64,000 nt of DNA from contig NZ_MUIN01000011.1 in NCBI RefSeq assembly GCF_002080045.1, positions 502,354-566,353 of the forward strand, written 5' to 3'. Of this stretch, positions 9,248-17,973 are shown in pieces. The notes below the pieces were generated by a model that saw only the letters and a program-made list of their open reading frames with translations, did no database searches and had not been told where the DNA came from. How positions within the stretch are numbered: position 1 is the stretch's first letter; every line of letters starts with the position of its first letter. The stretch comes from Pseudomonas sp. Bc-h. Lineage in GTDB: Bacteria; Pseudomonadota; Gammaproteobacteria; Pseudomonadales; Pseudomonadaceae. The position numbers and the translations under genes are program-made.

Positions 9248-9559
9248 ACGGCTCCCGTTCACAACGAGCATGGTTAAGCGGTACGAACCGACAGGTTCGA
9301 GGAGCATCTACACATCGCAGTCTTGCTCAGTGCATCGCTCTCAGCCAGTTTTACTCTCAATTAGCTTTCTGAAAGCTGAAACAACAAAAGGCCAGAGCTG
9401 CGAAGCTGTGACCTATAGAAAAAAAAGAGTGTGTTTGCAACCTGCAAAGCTGACCAAACATTTCAGCCTCTCGTCCATAGCGCGCAATTGCTGGGCTGAC
9501 GGCTTGGAATGCCCAATATGAAACCTTTTTCATAGTGGGCATTTTACGATTCGGACCGC
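9248..9559. other. mucB-mucD intergenic region; no mucC
   Basis: 312 bp with no credible gene. In P. aeruginosa mucC lies between mucB and mucD; no mucC-like reading frame is present here. The only clear structure is a hairpin at 9508-9543 (AATGCCCA...TGGGCATT with an inner ATGAA/TTCAT stem), directly after mucB. An AT-rich patch with a run of eight A is near 9420. Confidence 0.7.
9508..9543 (-). terminator. hairpin after mucB, possible terminator or attenuator
   Basis: The arms AATGCCCA and TGGGCATT enclose a second stem ATGAA/TTCAT. It lies 17 bases after the mucB stop on the minus strand. No long T-run follows on that strand, so it may only pause transcription or mark an mRNA end. Confidence 0.5.
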
Positions 9560-10522
9560 TTACTTCTTGGTTGTGCCCGGGGCTGCATCGTTACGCATGG
9601 ACAGGGCGATCCGCTCGGCGGTACCAATCGGAATTTCGCCGACAACGGTCACCATCGCGTCGCCCTTGGGCGTGGTCAGCCGGCGCGAAACCGCGACGGT
9701 GGGGCCCAACTGGGTACGAATGTCGGTCACCGCCGCGCCACTGACCGGCTCGATGAACACCGAGAAACGCGCAAGACCGTCGTCATACATGAGGCTGGTA
9801 ACCAGCGACTTGGAATCGGGGTCCTTGCGGGCGGCGGCGCTGCTGAGTTCGAAGCCAGGAGGCAACCAGTCCGAGCGCCAGGCAACTTGCTGCTTCTGGG
9901 AGTCGGTCTTGGCCTTCACCACTTCCACCGTCTTGCAATCGGCGCTGGGGTGCAGCATCTGATCGGTAGGGTCAGTGGTATCCAGTTCGGTGAACTGGAA
10001 TCGCTCCAGCAATTGCCCCTTGTCACTGAGTAACAGCGACTTGAGCGGCAGGCCGGTTTCGCTATCCAGATGCAACTCGATGCCATAGCGATGCTGGTCG
10101 CGCGGCGTCAGCGTCACCACTACAGCAGGTCGCCCTGCCACCCGCGAATTTCCTGCAACCTTCATGTCGTACCAGGCAGAGAGCTTGGCGGCATCGAAGG
10201 CATGAGCCGGGGAATCGGGGATGTTCGAGACGCCCGCAACCAGGGTACCGCTGACGCATTGGGTTACCCCATCGACGCGCAATACTTCCTGAGCGGAGCC
10301 ATCGAGCTGAAGGAGATGCTCACGAACCTTGCCGTCTACAACCCGGTGCCAGATTCGATGAGTGGAAAAACTTCCATTGCGTTCGTAAACGAAGGTGCCT
10401 TGGAAACTTTGCTGCTGTTCTGCCTGCGCAAGACGCTTGAGCTGGTCTTGCGCATCATCGGCATGAACTGGAAGGACCAGCCATCCACCAAGCAGAAGCG
10501 GCACTAGAGGGATGGCGCGCAT
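9560..10522 (-). CDS. mucB: sigma-factor negative regulator MucB (RseB-like)
   Basis: 320 aa. MucB is a periplasmic protein that binds MucA and shields it from proteolysis, keeping AlgU inactive until lipid or LPS signals release it. A signal peptide ends at VLPVHA. The N-terminal lipoprotein-like domain follows (QQSFQGTFVYERNGSF), then the C-terminal domain with WRSDWLPPGFELSS. It starts eight bases after mucA, in the algU-mucA-mucB order. Confidence 0.95.
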   Translation of the reverse strand: MRAIPLVPLLLGGWLVLPVHADDAQDQLKRLAQAEQQQSFQGTFVYERNGSFSTHRIWHRVVDGKVREHLLQLDGSAQEVLRVDGVTQCVSGTLVAGVSNIPDSPAHAFDAAKLSAWYDMKVAGNSRVAGRPAVVVTLTPRDQHRYGIELHLDSETGLPLKSLLLSDKGQLLERFQFTELDTTDPTDQMLHPSADCKTVEVVKAKTDSQKQQVAWRSDWLPPGFELSSAAARKDPDSKSLVTSLMYDDGLARFSVFIEPVSGAAVTDIRTQLGPTVAVSRRLTTPKGDAMVTVVGEIPIGTAERIALSMRNDAAPGTTKK

Positions 10523-10530
10523 GATCCTCC

Positions 10531-11121
10531 TTAACGGTTTTCCAGGCTGGCGGCGCGTGCGTACGGCAGAGCGCTTTCAGTGCCTTTCAACGCAGCTTGT
10601 TGAGCATGTTGACGCAGGTAGCCTGGCAGACGCTGATCGTGCCAGCCGGCCTGGTTCTGCATCACGCCACTGGCCATAGGGCCCGGCGCCTGGTCGCTCT
10701 CGGTGTATCCAGCCAGAACTGCCGGGCCTTTTACCTGAGGCATGGCAACATTGGCAGGCTGAGCCGACTGCTGAGCCAGTTGGGCGCCAGCGATCTCGTC
10801 CTGGTTGTACAAACGAACACCTGCCAGCACAGCCACAGTAACCGATGCAGCTACAGCCAGACGGCCCAGCGTGCGCCAAGGGCCACGACCGGCCTTGAGC
10901 GGGCTGACTTCGTCGGCGATCGCGGCGGCTACGGCTGCCGAGATGTCCAGATGAGGCATCAGCAGTTCTTTATGCATTGCTGCACGAGCAATCTGATAAC
11001 GCGACCATGTGGCACGTGTATCCGCATCGTCGATTGCATTGAGCACTCGACGTAATTCCAATTCGTCCGCTTCGTTATCCATCACCGCGGACAGCGATTC
11101 CTGCAGGGCTTCACGACTCAT
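10531..11121 (-). CDS. mucA: anti-sigma factor MucA
   Basis: 196 aa. MucA is an inner-membrane anti-sigma factor. Its cytoplasmic N-terminus (MSREALQESLSAVMDNEADELELRRVL) holds AlgU, one membrane segment lies near GRLAVAASVTVAVLAGVRL, and the periplasmic tail binds MucB. The start is ATG 11121, preceded by GAGAGGAA; the in-frame codon 15 bases upstream is less likely. The frame is intact, so there is no sign of the mucoid truncations known from clinical isolates. Confidence 0.95.
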   Translation of the reverse strand: MSREALQESLSAVMDNEADELELRRVLNAIDDADTRATWSRYQIARAAMHKELLMPHLDISAAVAAAIADEVSPLKAGRGPWRTLGRLAVAASVTVAVLAGVRLYNQDEIAGAQLAQQSAQPANVAMPQVKGPAVLAGYTESDQAPGPMASGVMQNQAGWHDQRLPGYLRQHAQQAALKGTESALPYARAASLENR

Positions 11122-11154
11122 GGCGGTTCCTCTCATATGGCTATCGCCGCTGTC

Positions 11155-11736
11155 TCAGGTTTCCTGCAACAAAGGCTGCAGGGCTTTATCAATGGCTTCC
11201 CGAGCGCGAAAAATGCGAGAGCGCACGGTACCAACCGGACATTGCATAACGCTCGCAATGTCTTCGTAACTCAGACCGTCAAACTCACGCAAAGTTAGAG
11301 CTGTACGCAAATCTTCTGGCAGTAGCTGGATGGTCCGATGGACAGTGCCCTCGATCTCATCCCTTAACAATGCACGCTCCGGCGACTCGATGTCCTTGAG
11401 GCCATGATCGCCGTCGTAGAACTCCGCGTCTTCAGATCTGACATCGCTGTCCGGCGGTCGCCGACCTCGCGACACCAGATAGTTTTTCGCCGTGTTAATG
11501 GCGATGCGGTACAGCCACGTATAAAACGCACTGTCGCCGCGGAAGTTTCCAAGTGCACGGTAAGCCTTGATAAAAGCCTCTTGCGCGACATCCTGGGCTT
11601 CATGGGTGTCGTGGACGAATCTCACGATCAACCCAAGAATCTTGTGCTGATATTTCACCACTAGCAGATCAAAGGCTCGCTTGTCGCCGCGCTGTACGCG
11701 TTCGACCAGTTGCTGATCCTCTTCCTGGGTTAGCAT
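11155..11736 (-). CDS. algU: RNA polymerase sigma factor AlgU (sigma-22, RpoE-type)
   Basis: 193 aa, the same length as the P. aeruginosa protein and nearly identical in sequence. It is the ECF sigma factor for envelope stress and exopolysaccharide genes. Region 2 shows DVAQEAFIKAYRALGNFRG and FYTWLYRIAINTAKN; region 4 shows LREFDGLSYEDIASVMQCP. The start is ATG 11736 (GAGGAG six bases upstream) rather than the in-frame codon two residues earlier. First gene of algU-mucA-mucB, with an AlgU-type promoter about 60-85 bp upstream. Confidence 0.97.
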   Translation of the reverse strand: MLTQEEDQQLVERVQRGDKRAFDLLVVKYQHKILGLIVRFVHDTHEAQDVAQEAFIKAYRALGNFRGDSAFYTWLYRIAINTAKNYLVSRGRRPPDSDVRSEDAEFYDGDHGLKDIESPERALLRDEIEGTVHRTIQLLPEDLRTALTLREFDGLSYEDIASVMQCPVGTVRSRIFRAREAIDKALQPLLQET

Positions 11737-12233
11737 GAACACTCCTCATAGAGCTCAAGGGAGTGTCGCAGAGGCTGCTTCACAGGCTTGCAAACATAGA
11801 CTCGGGCTTTTCGCAAAAGTTCTCCCCCCTTCAAGCAAGTTTCCGGCGAGCGTTGGTAGCCCGCACGAAAAACGCAGCTCGAACCAGGTCGGCTGCGTGA
11901 ATAATCTTGTCGTCGAAAGCGCTTGCGCGGTGTTTGATTACTTCCCTCGCAAAGCGCCGACGCTGTCCCTTTATCGGCAACCCTCTATTGAACGTGGGGC
12001 TTTATGAAAAGTTCCCACATTTCGCTTTAGAGCGTCAGACATGCATCGTCGGGCGGGCAGGATCCAATTCGAGTATTGCCTCGTCATTGAAATTGCCCGC
12101 CAGACGGTATGCACGATGCCGCGCAGTAGCGCACAATCCGCCCCCGCTGCGCGACACAATTGCCATAAAATCGCAGCCATTGTGCCGTTCCCGTTCTTTA
12201 CATACTAGTGGCCATTTAGAAGCCGGATAAGTT
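11737..12233. other. algU-nadB divergent intergenic region
   Basis: About 500 bp with no convincing gene between two divergent genes. It contains the AlgU-type promoter described at 11795-11822. No other strong motif was found on either strand. Confidence 0.6.
11795..11822 (-). promoter_or_regulatory. AlgU-dependent promoter of algU (autoregulation)
   Basis: On the minus strand GAACTT (-35, 11822-11817) is followed by exactly 16 bp and TCTATG (-10, 11800-11795). The known AlgU/RpoE consensus is GAACTT-N16/17-TCTGA. It lies 59 bp upstream of the algU start codon. The match is seen in the sequence; use by AlgU is inferred from the family pattern of autoregulation. Confidence 0.75.
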
Positions 12234-13850
12234 ATGAGTCAGCATTTTCAGCACGACGTACTGGTGATCGGCTCCGGCGCTGCCGGATTGAGTCTGGCCC
12301 TTACCCTGCCCGCCCATTTGCGCATTGCAGTCCTGAGCAAGGGCGACCTGGCCAACGGGTCGACTTTCTGGGCTCAGGGAGGTGTGGCCGCCGTGCTCGA
12401 TAACGCCGACACCGTTCAATCGCACGTAGAAGACACGCTCAATGCCGGGGGCGGCCTGTGTAATGAAGAGGCGGTGCGTTTCACGGTCGAGCACAGCCGT
12501 GAAGCCATTCAGTGGCTGATTGACATGGGCGTGCCGTTTACCCGCGACGATGAATCGACCGTCGAAGATGGCGGATTTGAATTCCATCTGACCCGCGAAG
12601 GTGGCCACAGCCATCGGCGGATCATTCACGCCGCCGATGCGACTGGCGCCGCGATTTTCCGCACCTTGCTTGTGCAGGCCAAAGCCCGTCCGAATATAGA
12701 GTTGCTGGAGCAGCGCGTCGCCGTTGATTTGATCACTGAGCGGCGCCTTGGTCTTGAAGGTGAGCGCTGCCTGGGTGCCTATGTGCTGGATCGTTCGACC
12801 GGCGAAGTCGACACCCACAGCGCGCGCTTCACAATTCTGGCCTCTGGCGGCGCAGCGAAGGTCTACCTCTATACCAGTAATCCGGACGGCGCTTGCGGGG
12901 ATGGCATTGCCATGGCCTGGCGTTCGGGGTGCCGCGTTGGCAATCTGGAGTTCAACCAGTTTCATCCCACTTGCCTCTATCACCCACAGGCCAAGAGCTT
13001 TCTTGTGACCGAGGCGCTCCGTGGTGAAGGTGCCTATTTGAAGCTGCCTAATGGTGAACGCTTCATGCAGCGTTTCGACACCCGTGCCGAACTGGCGCCC
13101 CGGGATATCGTCGCACGGGCCATCGACCATGAAATGAAGCGCCTGGGTGTGGACTGCGTTTATCTGGATATCAGCCACAAGCCGGCAGAATTCGTCAAAA
13201 CCCATTTTCCGACTGTTTATGAGCGTTGCCTGGAGTTCGGGATCGACATCACTCGTCAGCCCATTCCCGTGGTGCCAGCCGCGCATTACACCTGCGGCGG
13301 CGTGGTCGTCGACCAGCATGGCCACACCGATGTGCCTGGCCTTTACGCCATTGGTGAAACCAGCTTCACTGGCTTGCACGGCGCCAACCGCATGGCAAGC
13401 AACTCGTTGCTGGAGTGTTTCGTCTACGCGCGCTCTGCGGCGGCCGACATCGTCGCCAAGCTGCCCGAGATCGCTCAGCCGCAAGACTTGCCGGCGTGGG
13501 ACGCAAGCCAGGTTACCGACTCGGATGAAGACGTGATCATCGCGCACAACTGGGACGAGTTGCGGCGCTTCATGTGGGACTACGTCGGCATCGTGCGCAC
13601 CAACAAACGGCTGCAGCGCGCGCAGCATCGGGTTCGGCTGCTGCTGGACGAGATCGACGAGTTTTACAGTAACTATAAGGTCAGCCGTGACCTGATCGAG
13701 CTGCGCAATCTGGCGCAAGTGGCCGAGCTGATGATTGCTTCAGCCATGGCGCGCAAGGAAAGTCGGGGCCTGCATTACACGCTCGATTACCCAGACATGC
13801 TGCCCGAAGCCGTCGACACTATTCTGGCGCCGCCCACCTACGTCGGCTGA
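12234..13850 (+). CDS. nadB: L-aspartate oxidase
   Basis: 538 aa. NadB oxidises L-aspartate to iminoaspartate with FAD, the first step of de novo NAD synthesis. The FAD dinucleotide fold is at the N-terminus (VLVIGSGAAGLSLAL). The flavoprotein-family motifs HREGGHSHRRIIH-like (HLTREGGHSHRRI) and HPTCLYH are visible, and the FAD-linked GANRMASNSLLECFVY box lies near residue 390. The C-terminal helical domain is complete. The last 32 bp overlap the convergent ygfX. Confidence 0.97.
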   Translation: MSQHFQHDVLVIGSGAAGLSLALTLPAHLRIAVLSKGDLANGSTFWAQGGVAAVLDNADTVQSHVEDTLNAGGGLCNEEAVRFTVEHSREAIQWLIDMGVPFTRDDESTVEDGGFEFHLTREGGHSHRRIIHAADATGAAIFRTLLVQAKARPNIELLEQRVAVDLITERRLGLEGERCLGAYVLDRSTGEVDTHSARFTILASGGAAKVYLYTSNPDGACGDGIAMAWRSGCRVGNLEFNQFHPTCLYHPQAKSFLVTEALRGEGAYLKLPNGERFMQRFDTRAELAPRDIVARAIDHEMKRLGVDCVYLDISHKPAEFVKTHFPTVYERCLEFGIDITRQPIPVVPAAHYTCGGVVVDQHGHTDVPGLYAIGETSFTGLHGANRMASNSLLECFVYARSAAADIVAKLPEIAQPQDLPAWDASQVTDSDEDVIIAHNWDELRRFMWDYVGIVRTNKRLQRAQHRVRLLLDEIDEFYSNYKVSRDLIELRNLAQVAELMIASAMARKESRGLHYTLDYPDMLPEAVDTILAPPTYVG

Positions 13851-14286
13851 ACTTCAAGCGAAGACGCAGGCGCCGGTGCAAATCCGGCGCCATGGCGTCA
13901 GCCGGAATGCAGACACTTCGTACCCATCTGCGCGCCAGCCAATCCCCGCTCGTCATGCGGAACCTGAGCAGTACGATAGCCGGCAGCGCCATGCTGTCCG
14001 GCCGTAACTGCACCGGTTGCCATCCGCCGTGCGCATTCCACAGTTGCCAGCCAGAACCGTCACGCCGCAAGCGGGTGAAAGCATGTTCATCATTTAGCAG
14101 AATCGATCGCCGAAAGTGGCCAGCACCGTGCAACAGGCACAGTAAAACGCCGACCGTTCTGGCCCACGCCGGGATTTGAAGGAGAAGGATGGAAATCAGT
14201 GCCAGCAACTGGGCACCGAGATATGCCGTCAGCAGTGCTCGGGAGCGCTGCCAACGGCATTCGAAACGGTCATTTCGGCTGGACAC
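13819..14286 (-). CDS. ygfX: YgfX (CptA) family membrane protein
   Basis: 155 aa. Two adjacent hydrophobic segments near residues 15-55 (LLTAYLGAQLLALISILLL and ARTVGVLLCLLHGAGHF) are followed by a basic cytoplasmic domain ending in an Arg-rich tail. In E. coli the ygfX neighbour of sdhE has been described as a growth-inhibiting partner acting on cytoskeletal proteins, although this is debated. Its start lies inside the end of sdhE (17 bp overlap), so translation is probably coupled. Its 3' end runs 32 bp into nadB on the other strand. Confidence 0.85.
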   Translation of the reverse strand: MSSRNDRFECRWQRSRALLTAYLGAQLLALISILLLQIPAWARTVGVLLCLLHGAGHFRRSILLNDEHAFTRLRRDGSGWQLWNAHGGWQPVQLRPDSMALPAIVLLRFRMTSGDWLARRWVRSVCIPADAMAPDLHRRLRLRLKFSRRRWAAPE

Positions 14287-14524
14287 GGTCCAGAATCATG
14301 CGAACCATGCGCTGCAGTTCGGGATCTTCCGATTCCCCGCGCTGCATGAACCAGACGAACATGTCCTGGTCTTCGCAGGTCAGCAGGCGGACATAGAGCG
14401 CGCGATCAACGTCATTGAGCGATGGATAGACTTCTCGGACAAACGGTACCAGCAGTACATCCAGCTCGAGCATGCCGCGGCGGCTGTGCCAAAAGAGGCG
14501 ATTGAGTTCAACATCTTCGACCAT
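14270..14524 (-). CDS. sdhE: FAD assembly factor SdhE (YgfY/CptB)
   Basis: 84 aa, the usual size. SdhE promotes covalent flavinylation of the succinate dehydrogenase flavoprotein. The family motif is clear: RLFWHSRRGMLELDVLL, equivalent to the RGxxE box, with the later CEDQDMFVWFM segment. It overlaps ygfX as in many gammaproteobacteria. The flavoenzyme gene nadB next door may be coincidence. Confidence 0.93.
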   Translation of the reverse strand: MVEDVELNRLFWHSRRGMLELDVLLVPFVREVYPSLNDVDRALYVRLLTCEDQDMFVWFMQRGESEDPELQRMVRMILDRVQPK

Positions 14525-14689
14525 GGGGCGCTCCTCAAATTTGCCGGCGAGTATACAGGCCAGTGCTCCCGAGGCGCATCCGCAGTTAGTCGCAGCGTTT
14601 TACGCAGTGTCTAAACCTGCCTTGCATATACCCATAAACGAGACAGAGCACTATGATGGTGCCCCAGACTTCTACCCACGCGATGACTC

Positions 14690-15631
14690 ATGGCCGATTC
14701 AGCTTTTTTCTGCCCACTCTCCCACGAAGGTGTGCTTGCCGTTCGCGGCGTAGACGCCAGCAAATTCCTTCAAGGCCAACTGACCTGCAACCTGGATTAC
14801 CTGAGCGAAGCCAAGGCCACGCTCGGCGCCCGGTGCACGCAGAAAGGCCGCATGCAGTCCAGCTTCCGCATTCTGCTGGAAGGCGATGGCGTGCTGCTGG
14901 CGATGGCCAGTGAACTGATCGAAGCGCAGCTGCTGGACTTGAAAAAATACGCGGTTTTCTCCAAATCTAAATTGACCGACGAGAGCGCATCCTGGGTACG
15001 TTTCGGCCTGAGCCACGGTGACGCAGCGCTGGCCAGCCTCGGTCTGGAACTGCCACAGGACACGGACTCTGTCGTGCGGGCCAACGATCTGATTGCCATC
15101 CGAGTCTCCCCTGCCCGCGCCGAGCTGTGGGTTCGTGCAGAACAGGCGGACGACATTCGCAACCTTCTGGCCGCACAGCTGCCAGAAGGTTCGCTGAACG
15201 ACTGGTTGCTGGGCCAGATTCGCGCTGGCATCGGCCAGGTATTCGGCCAGACCCGAGAAGAATTCATCCCGCAGATGATCAACCTGCAGGCCGTGGGTGG
15301 CGTCAGCTTCAAGAAAGGCTGCTACACCGGCCAGGAAATCGTCGCGCGGATGCAGTATCTGGGCAAACTCAAGCGCCGCCTGTACCGCCTGACTCTGGCA
15401 GACAACGGTGTGCCGGAACCAGGCATTGAGCTGTTTTCTCCTGTTCACGCGAGCTCCGCAGGCAATGTCGTGCTCGCGGCCCGGACGGGGAGCGGAGTCG
15501 AACTGCTTGCGGTCCTGCAGGCCGACGCGGTTGAAAACGGCAATATTCGCCTCGGTAACCCTGAAGGCCAGGCCTTGCTACTGAGCGAACTGCCCTACAC
15601 GCTTGATGCCAAGCTTGAAACCCAGCGTTGA
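14690..15631 (+). CDS. ygfZ: folate-binding protein YgfZ
   Basis: 313 aa. YgfZ is a tetrahydrofolate-binding protein of the aminomethyltransferase fold that supports iron-sulfur enzymes such as MiaB. The strictly conserved motif KGCYTGQEIVARMQYLGK, with the functional Cys, is near residues 206-223. It is divergent from sdhE-ygfX, a common arrangement. The start ATG 14690 gives the family N-terminus (CPLSHEGVLAVRGVDASKFLQGQ); no strong ribosome site is visible. Confidence 0.93.
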   Translation: MADSAFFCPLSHEGVLAVRGVDASKFLQGQLTCNLDYLSEAKATLGARCTQKGRMQSSFRILLEGDGVLLAMASELIEAQLLDLKKYAVFSKSKLTDESASWVRFGLSHGDAALASLGLELPQDTDSVVRANDLIAIRVSPARAELWVRAEQADDIRNLLAAQLPEGSLNDWLLGQIRAGIGQVFGQTREEFIPQMINLQAVGGVSFKKGCYTGQEIVARMQYLGKLKRRLYRLTLADNGVPEPGIELFSPVHASSAGNVVLAARTGSGVELLAVLQADAVENGNIRLGNPEGQALLLSELPYTLDAKLETQR

Positions 15632-15733
15632 GCCTTGGTTGAACGAGCGATTCAGACGTCAGCGTAGTTGCTTGCACCCCTCCCTTGTTCAAGGCTGGGG
15701 CGCAGGCCGGAATGCACTATCCAGAGATTCGAT

Positions 15734-16555
15734 ATGAGCAGCATGGCTGACGAAGTGCAGAGGGACCTTATCAAGGCGATCGACCGGGACGCCCTGTTTC
15801 TGCCAACGCTCCCTGAAGTGGCACTGAAAATTCGCCTGGCCGCGGAAGATTCGGAAATCACTATCGCAGCCCTGAGCAAGGTCATTGGCAGTGACACTGC
15901 GCTCTCTGCGCGCCTGATCAAAGTGGTGAACAGCCCGTTGTTGCGGCCGAACTTCGAAGTCAGTGACGTGCTGACCGCCGTTCGCCGTCTCGGCGTGAAC
16001 TACAGCTGCAACCTGGCGATCGGTCTGGTGGTGGAGCAGATGTTCCACGCCAAGTCCGACGTGATCGAAACCAAGATGCGCGACATCTGGAAGCTGAGCC
16101 TGCAAGTTGCCGGTGTCAGCAGCCTGCTGAGCTTGCGCCGTGGCCACCTGAAAGCCGACAAGGCGACGCTGGCGGGGCTTATTCACCTGATCGGCGTGCT
16201 GCCGATCCTGACCTACGCCGAAGACAATTTCGAGTTGCTGGCCGATCCGATCAGCCTTAACCATGTGATCGAGCGCATTCACCCGATCATCGGCGAGCGT
16301 CTGCTGCGTTCGTGGGATTTCCCCGAGGCGCTGGCGATCGTTCCCAAACAGTTCCAGAACTTCAGCCGGGTTTCCGAGCAGGCGGATTATGTGGATCTGG
16401 TTCAAGTCGCAACAGTGCATGTGCACGAGGCGACTGGCCGCCCGTATCCGAACCTTGAGGTGCAGGCGATCCCTGCGGTCGCTCAGTTGGGGCTGAACAT
16501 GGCGGAAGGATCGTTGATCAGCGAGATGAATGAGGCAATGACGCTGTTGTACTGA
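15734..16555 (+). CDS. HDOD domain protein
   Basis: 273 aa. One HDOD domain (HD-related, without clear catalytic HD residues) covers most of the protein. It starts near LFLPTLPEVALKIRLAAEDSE and continues through IGSDTALSARLIKVVNSPL and a histidine-containing segment LAGLIHLIGVLPIL. HDOD proteins act in signalling, often with cyclic-di-GMP or chemotaxis outputs; the specific role here is unknown. The start is ATG 15734; an in-frame codon at 15668 would add 22 residues of atypical sequence. Confidence 0.85.
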   Translation: MSSMADEVQRDLIKAIDRDALFLPTLPEVALKIRLAAEDSEITIAALSKVIGSDTALSARLIKVVNSPLLRPNFEVSDVLTAVRRLGVNYSCNLAIGLVVEQMFHAKSDVIETKMRDIWKLSLQVAGVSSLLSLRRGHLKADKATLAGLIHLIGVLPILTYAEDNFELLADPISLNHVIERIHPIIGERLLRSWDFPEALAIVPKQFQNFSRVSEQADYVDLVQVATVHVHEATGRPYPNLEVQAIPAVAQLGLNMAEGSLISEMNEAMTLLY

Positions 16556-16557
16556 CG

Positions 16558-17973
16558 TCAGACAGCGCCGGATTCCAGCGGGACGAAGGTCACCCTGACC
16601 CTCAGCCCCCGTTCTACGCCGTCATGCAAGGTGATCCTGGCCAGATGCGCGCGGCAGATTTCGCCGACAATCGCCAACCCGAGCCCCGAGCCAGTGCTTT
16701 GCTGGTTACGCCGATAGAAACGCTCGAACACTCTGTCACGCTCATGCAGCGGAATGCCGGGCCCGTCGTCTTCGACTTCCAGCACGCAGGGCGAATGCAC
16801 CCGCAGCACCACGTTGCCGCCGGGAGGGGTGTGCGCCAGGGCGTTGTCCACCAGATTGCTCAGCAACTCGTTGAGCAATGTCGGCTCGCCGCGCATCCAG
16901 ATCGGCTCCTCGGCTTCAAGCGCCAATGCCACACCACGAGCATGGGCCAGGGGCGCCATGGCCATCCCAAGCTCGCGCGCCAGTTGGCTGAGATCAAGCC
17001 GTTCTGCCCCGCCTTCGGCAATCGCCCGGGCGCCGTTTTCGATACGGGCCAAGGACAGTAGTTGATTGGCCAGATGAGTCAGTTTGTCAGTCCCCAGGGC
17101 GGCACTTTCCAGGGTGCTGCGCCAGGCAGCCGGTTCCGAATCGCGCAGGCCCAACTCGACCCGCGCCTTGAGCGCCGCCAACGGAGTACGCAGCTCATGG
17201 GCCGCATCGGCAATGAACTGCGCCTGACGCTCGAACTGCACCCGCAGGCGCTCGGTAAAGTGGTTGAGCGAGCTGACCAAAGGGCGCAGTTCGTGCTGCA
17301 CCTCGACCATCGGCAATGGACGCAGGTCGTCCGGCTGACGCTCTTCCACCGCCGTACGCAAACGGTCCAGGGGCCGCAGCGCGGCACTCACGGTGAACCA
17401 CACCAACAACAGCGCGCCACTGCCGAGCATGCCCAGACGCAGCAAGGTATCGGCCATCAGGCCTCGGGCCATGCTCACACGCTGTTCTTCAGTCTCAGCA
17501 ACACGAATCTCGGCGATACCGTTCATGTTTGGCTCGCTGACGGCCTTGAGCAGGCTGACGACACGAACATCCTGGCCTTGATATCGAGCACTATAAAACT
17601 TTGCCAACGCAGGATAATCGTCGGTGCGCGGGGTGTTTGGCGGGGGCGCAGGCAGGTTTTCGTAACCGGAAATCAGCTTATGGTTGATGTCGTTGACCTG
17701 GTAGTAGATACGCCCTGCGCTGTCGTAGGCGAAGGTGTCGAGCGCCACGTAAGGCACGTCGGCGCTGAGGGTACCGTCACGCTCGGAGAGCCCGGCAGCG
17801 ATGGTCCTCGCCGACGCCAGCAAGGTGCGGTCGTAGGCGGTATCGGCGGCCTCACGGCCATTCCAGTAAGCACTCATGCCGCTGGCGATCATCAGCACCA
17901 CCAGCAGCAGCCCCAGATTCCACAGCAGGCGCCAGCGCAGGCTGTTTTCCGCTGAGGGGATCGGGTTAAGCAT
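16558..17973 (-). CDS. tctE: sensor histidine kinase TctE
   Basis: 471 aa. Two membrane segments (residues about 15-35 and 180-205) flank a periplasmic sensing region. A HAMP-like stretch follows, then the phosphoacceptor box DAAHELRTPLAALKAR near residue 258 and the ATPase motifs NLVDNALAHTPPGG, DDGPGIP and GSGLGLAIV. Sequence and context fit TctE, the sensor for tricarboxylates: the divergent tctCBA transporter is next door. It overlaps tctD by 8 bp. The exact ligand (citrate or a related acid) is inferred from family knowledge. Confidence 0.9.
   Translation of the reverse strand: MLNPIPSAENSLRWRLLWNLGLLLVVLMIASGMSAYWNGREAADTAYDRTLLASARTIAAGLSERDGTLSADVPYVALDTFAYDSAGRIYYQVNDINHKLISGYENLPAPPPNTPRTDDYPALAKFYSARYQGQDVRVVSLLKAVSEPNMNGIAEIRVAETEEQRVSMARGLMADTLLRLGMLGSGALLLVWFTVSAALRPLDRLRTAVEERQPDDLRPLPMVEVQHELRPLVSSLNHFTERLRVQFERQAQFIADAAHELRTPLAALKARVELGLRDSEPAAWRSTLESAALGTDKLTHLANQLLSLARIENGARAIAEGGAERLDLSQLARELGMAMAPLAHARGVALALEAEEPIWMRGEPTLLNELLSNLVDNALAHTPPGGNVVLRVHSPCVLEVEDDGPGIPLHERDRVFERFYRRNQQSTGSGLGLAIVGEICRAHLARITLHDGVERGLRVRVTFVPLESGAV

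Noticed and set aside
12216..13718. 500-codon open frame on the minus strand
   Set aside because: Antisense of nadB with no recognisable domain. nadB is complete and canonical.
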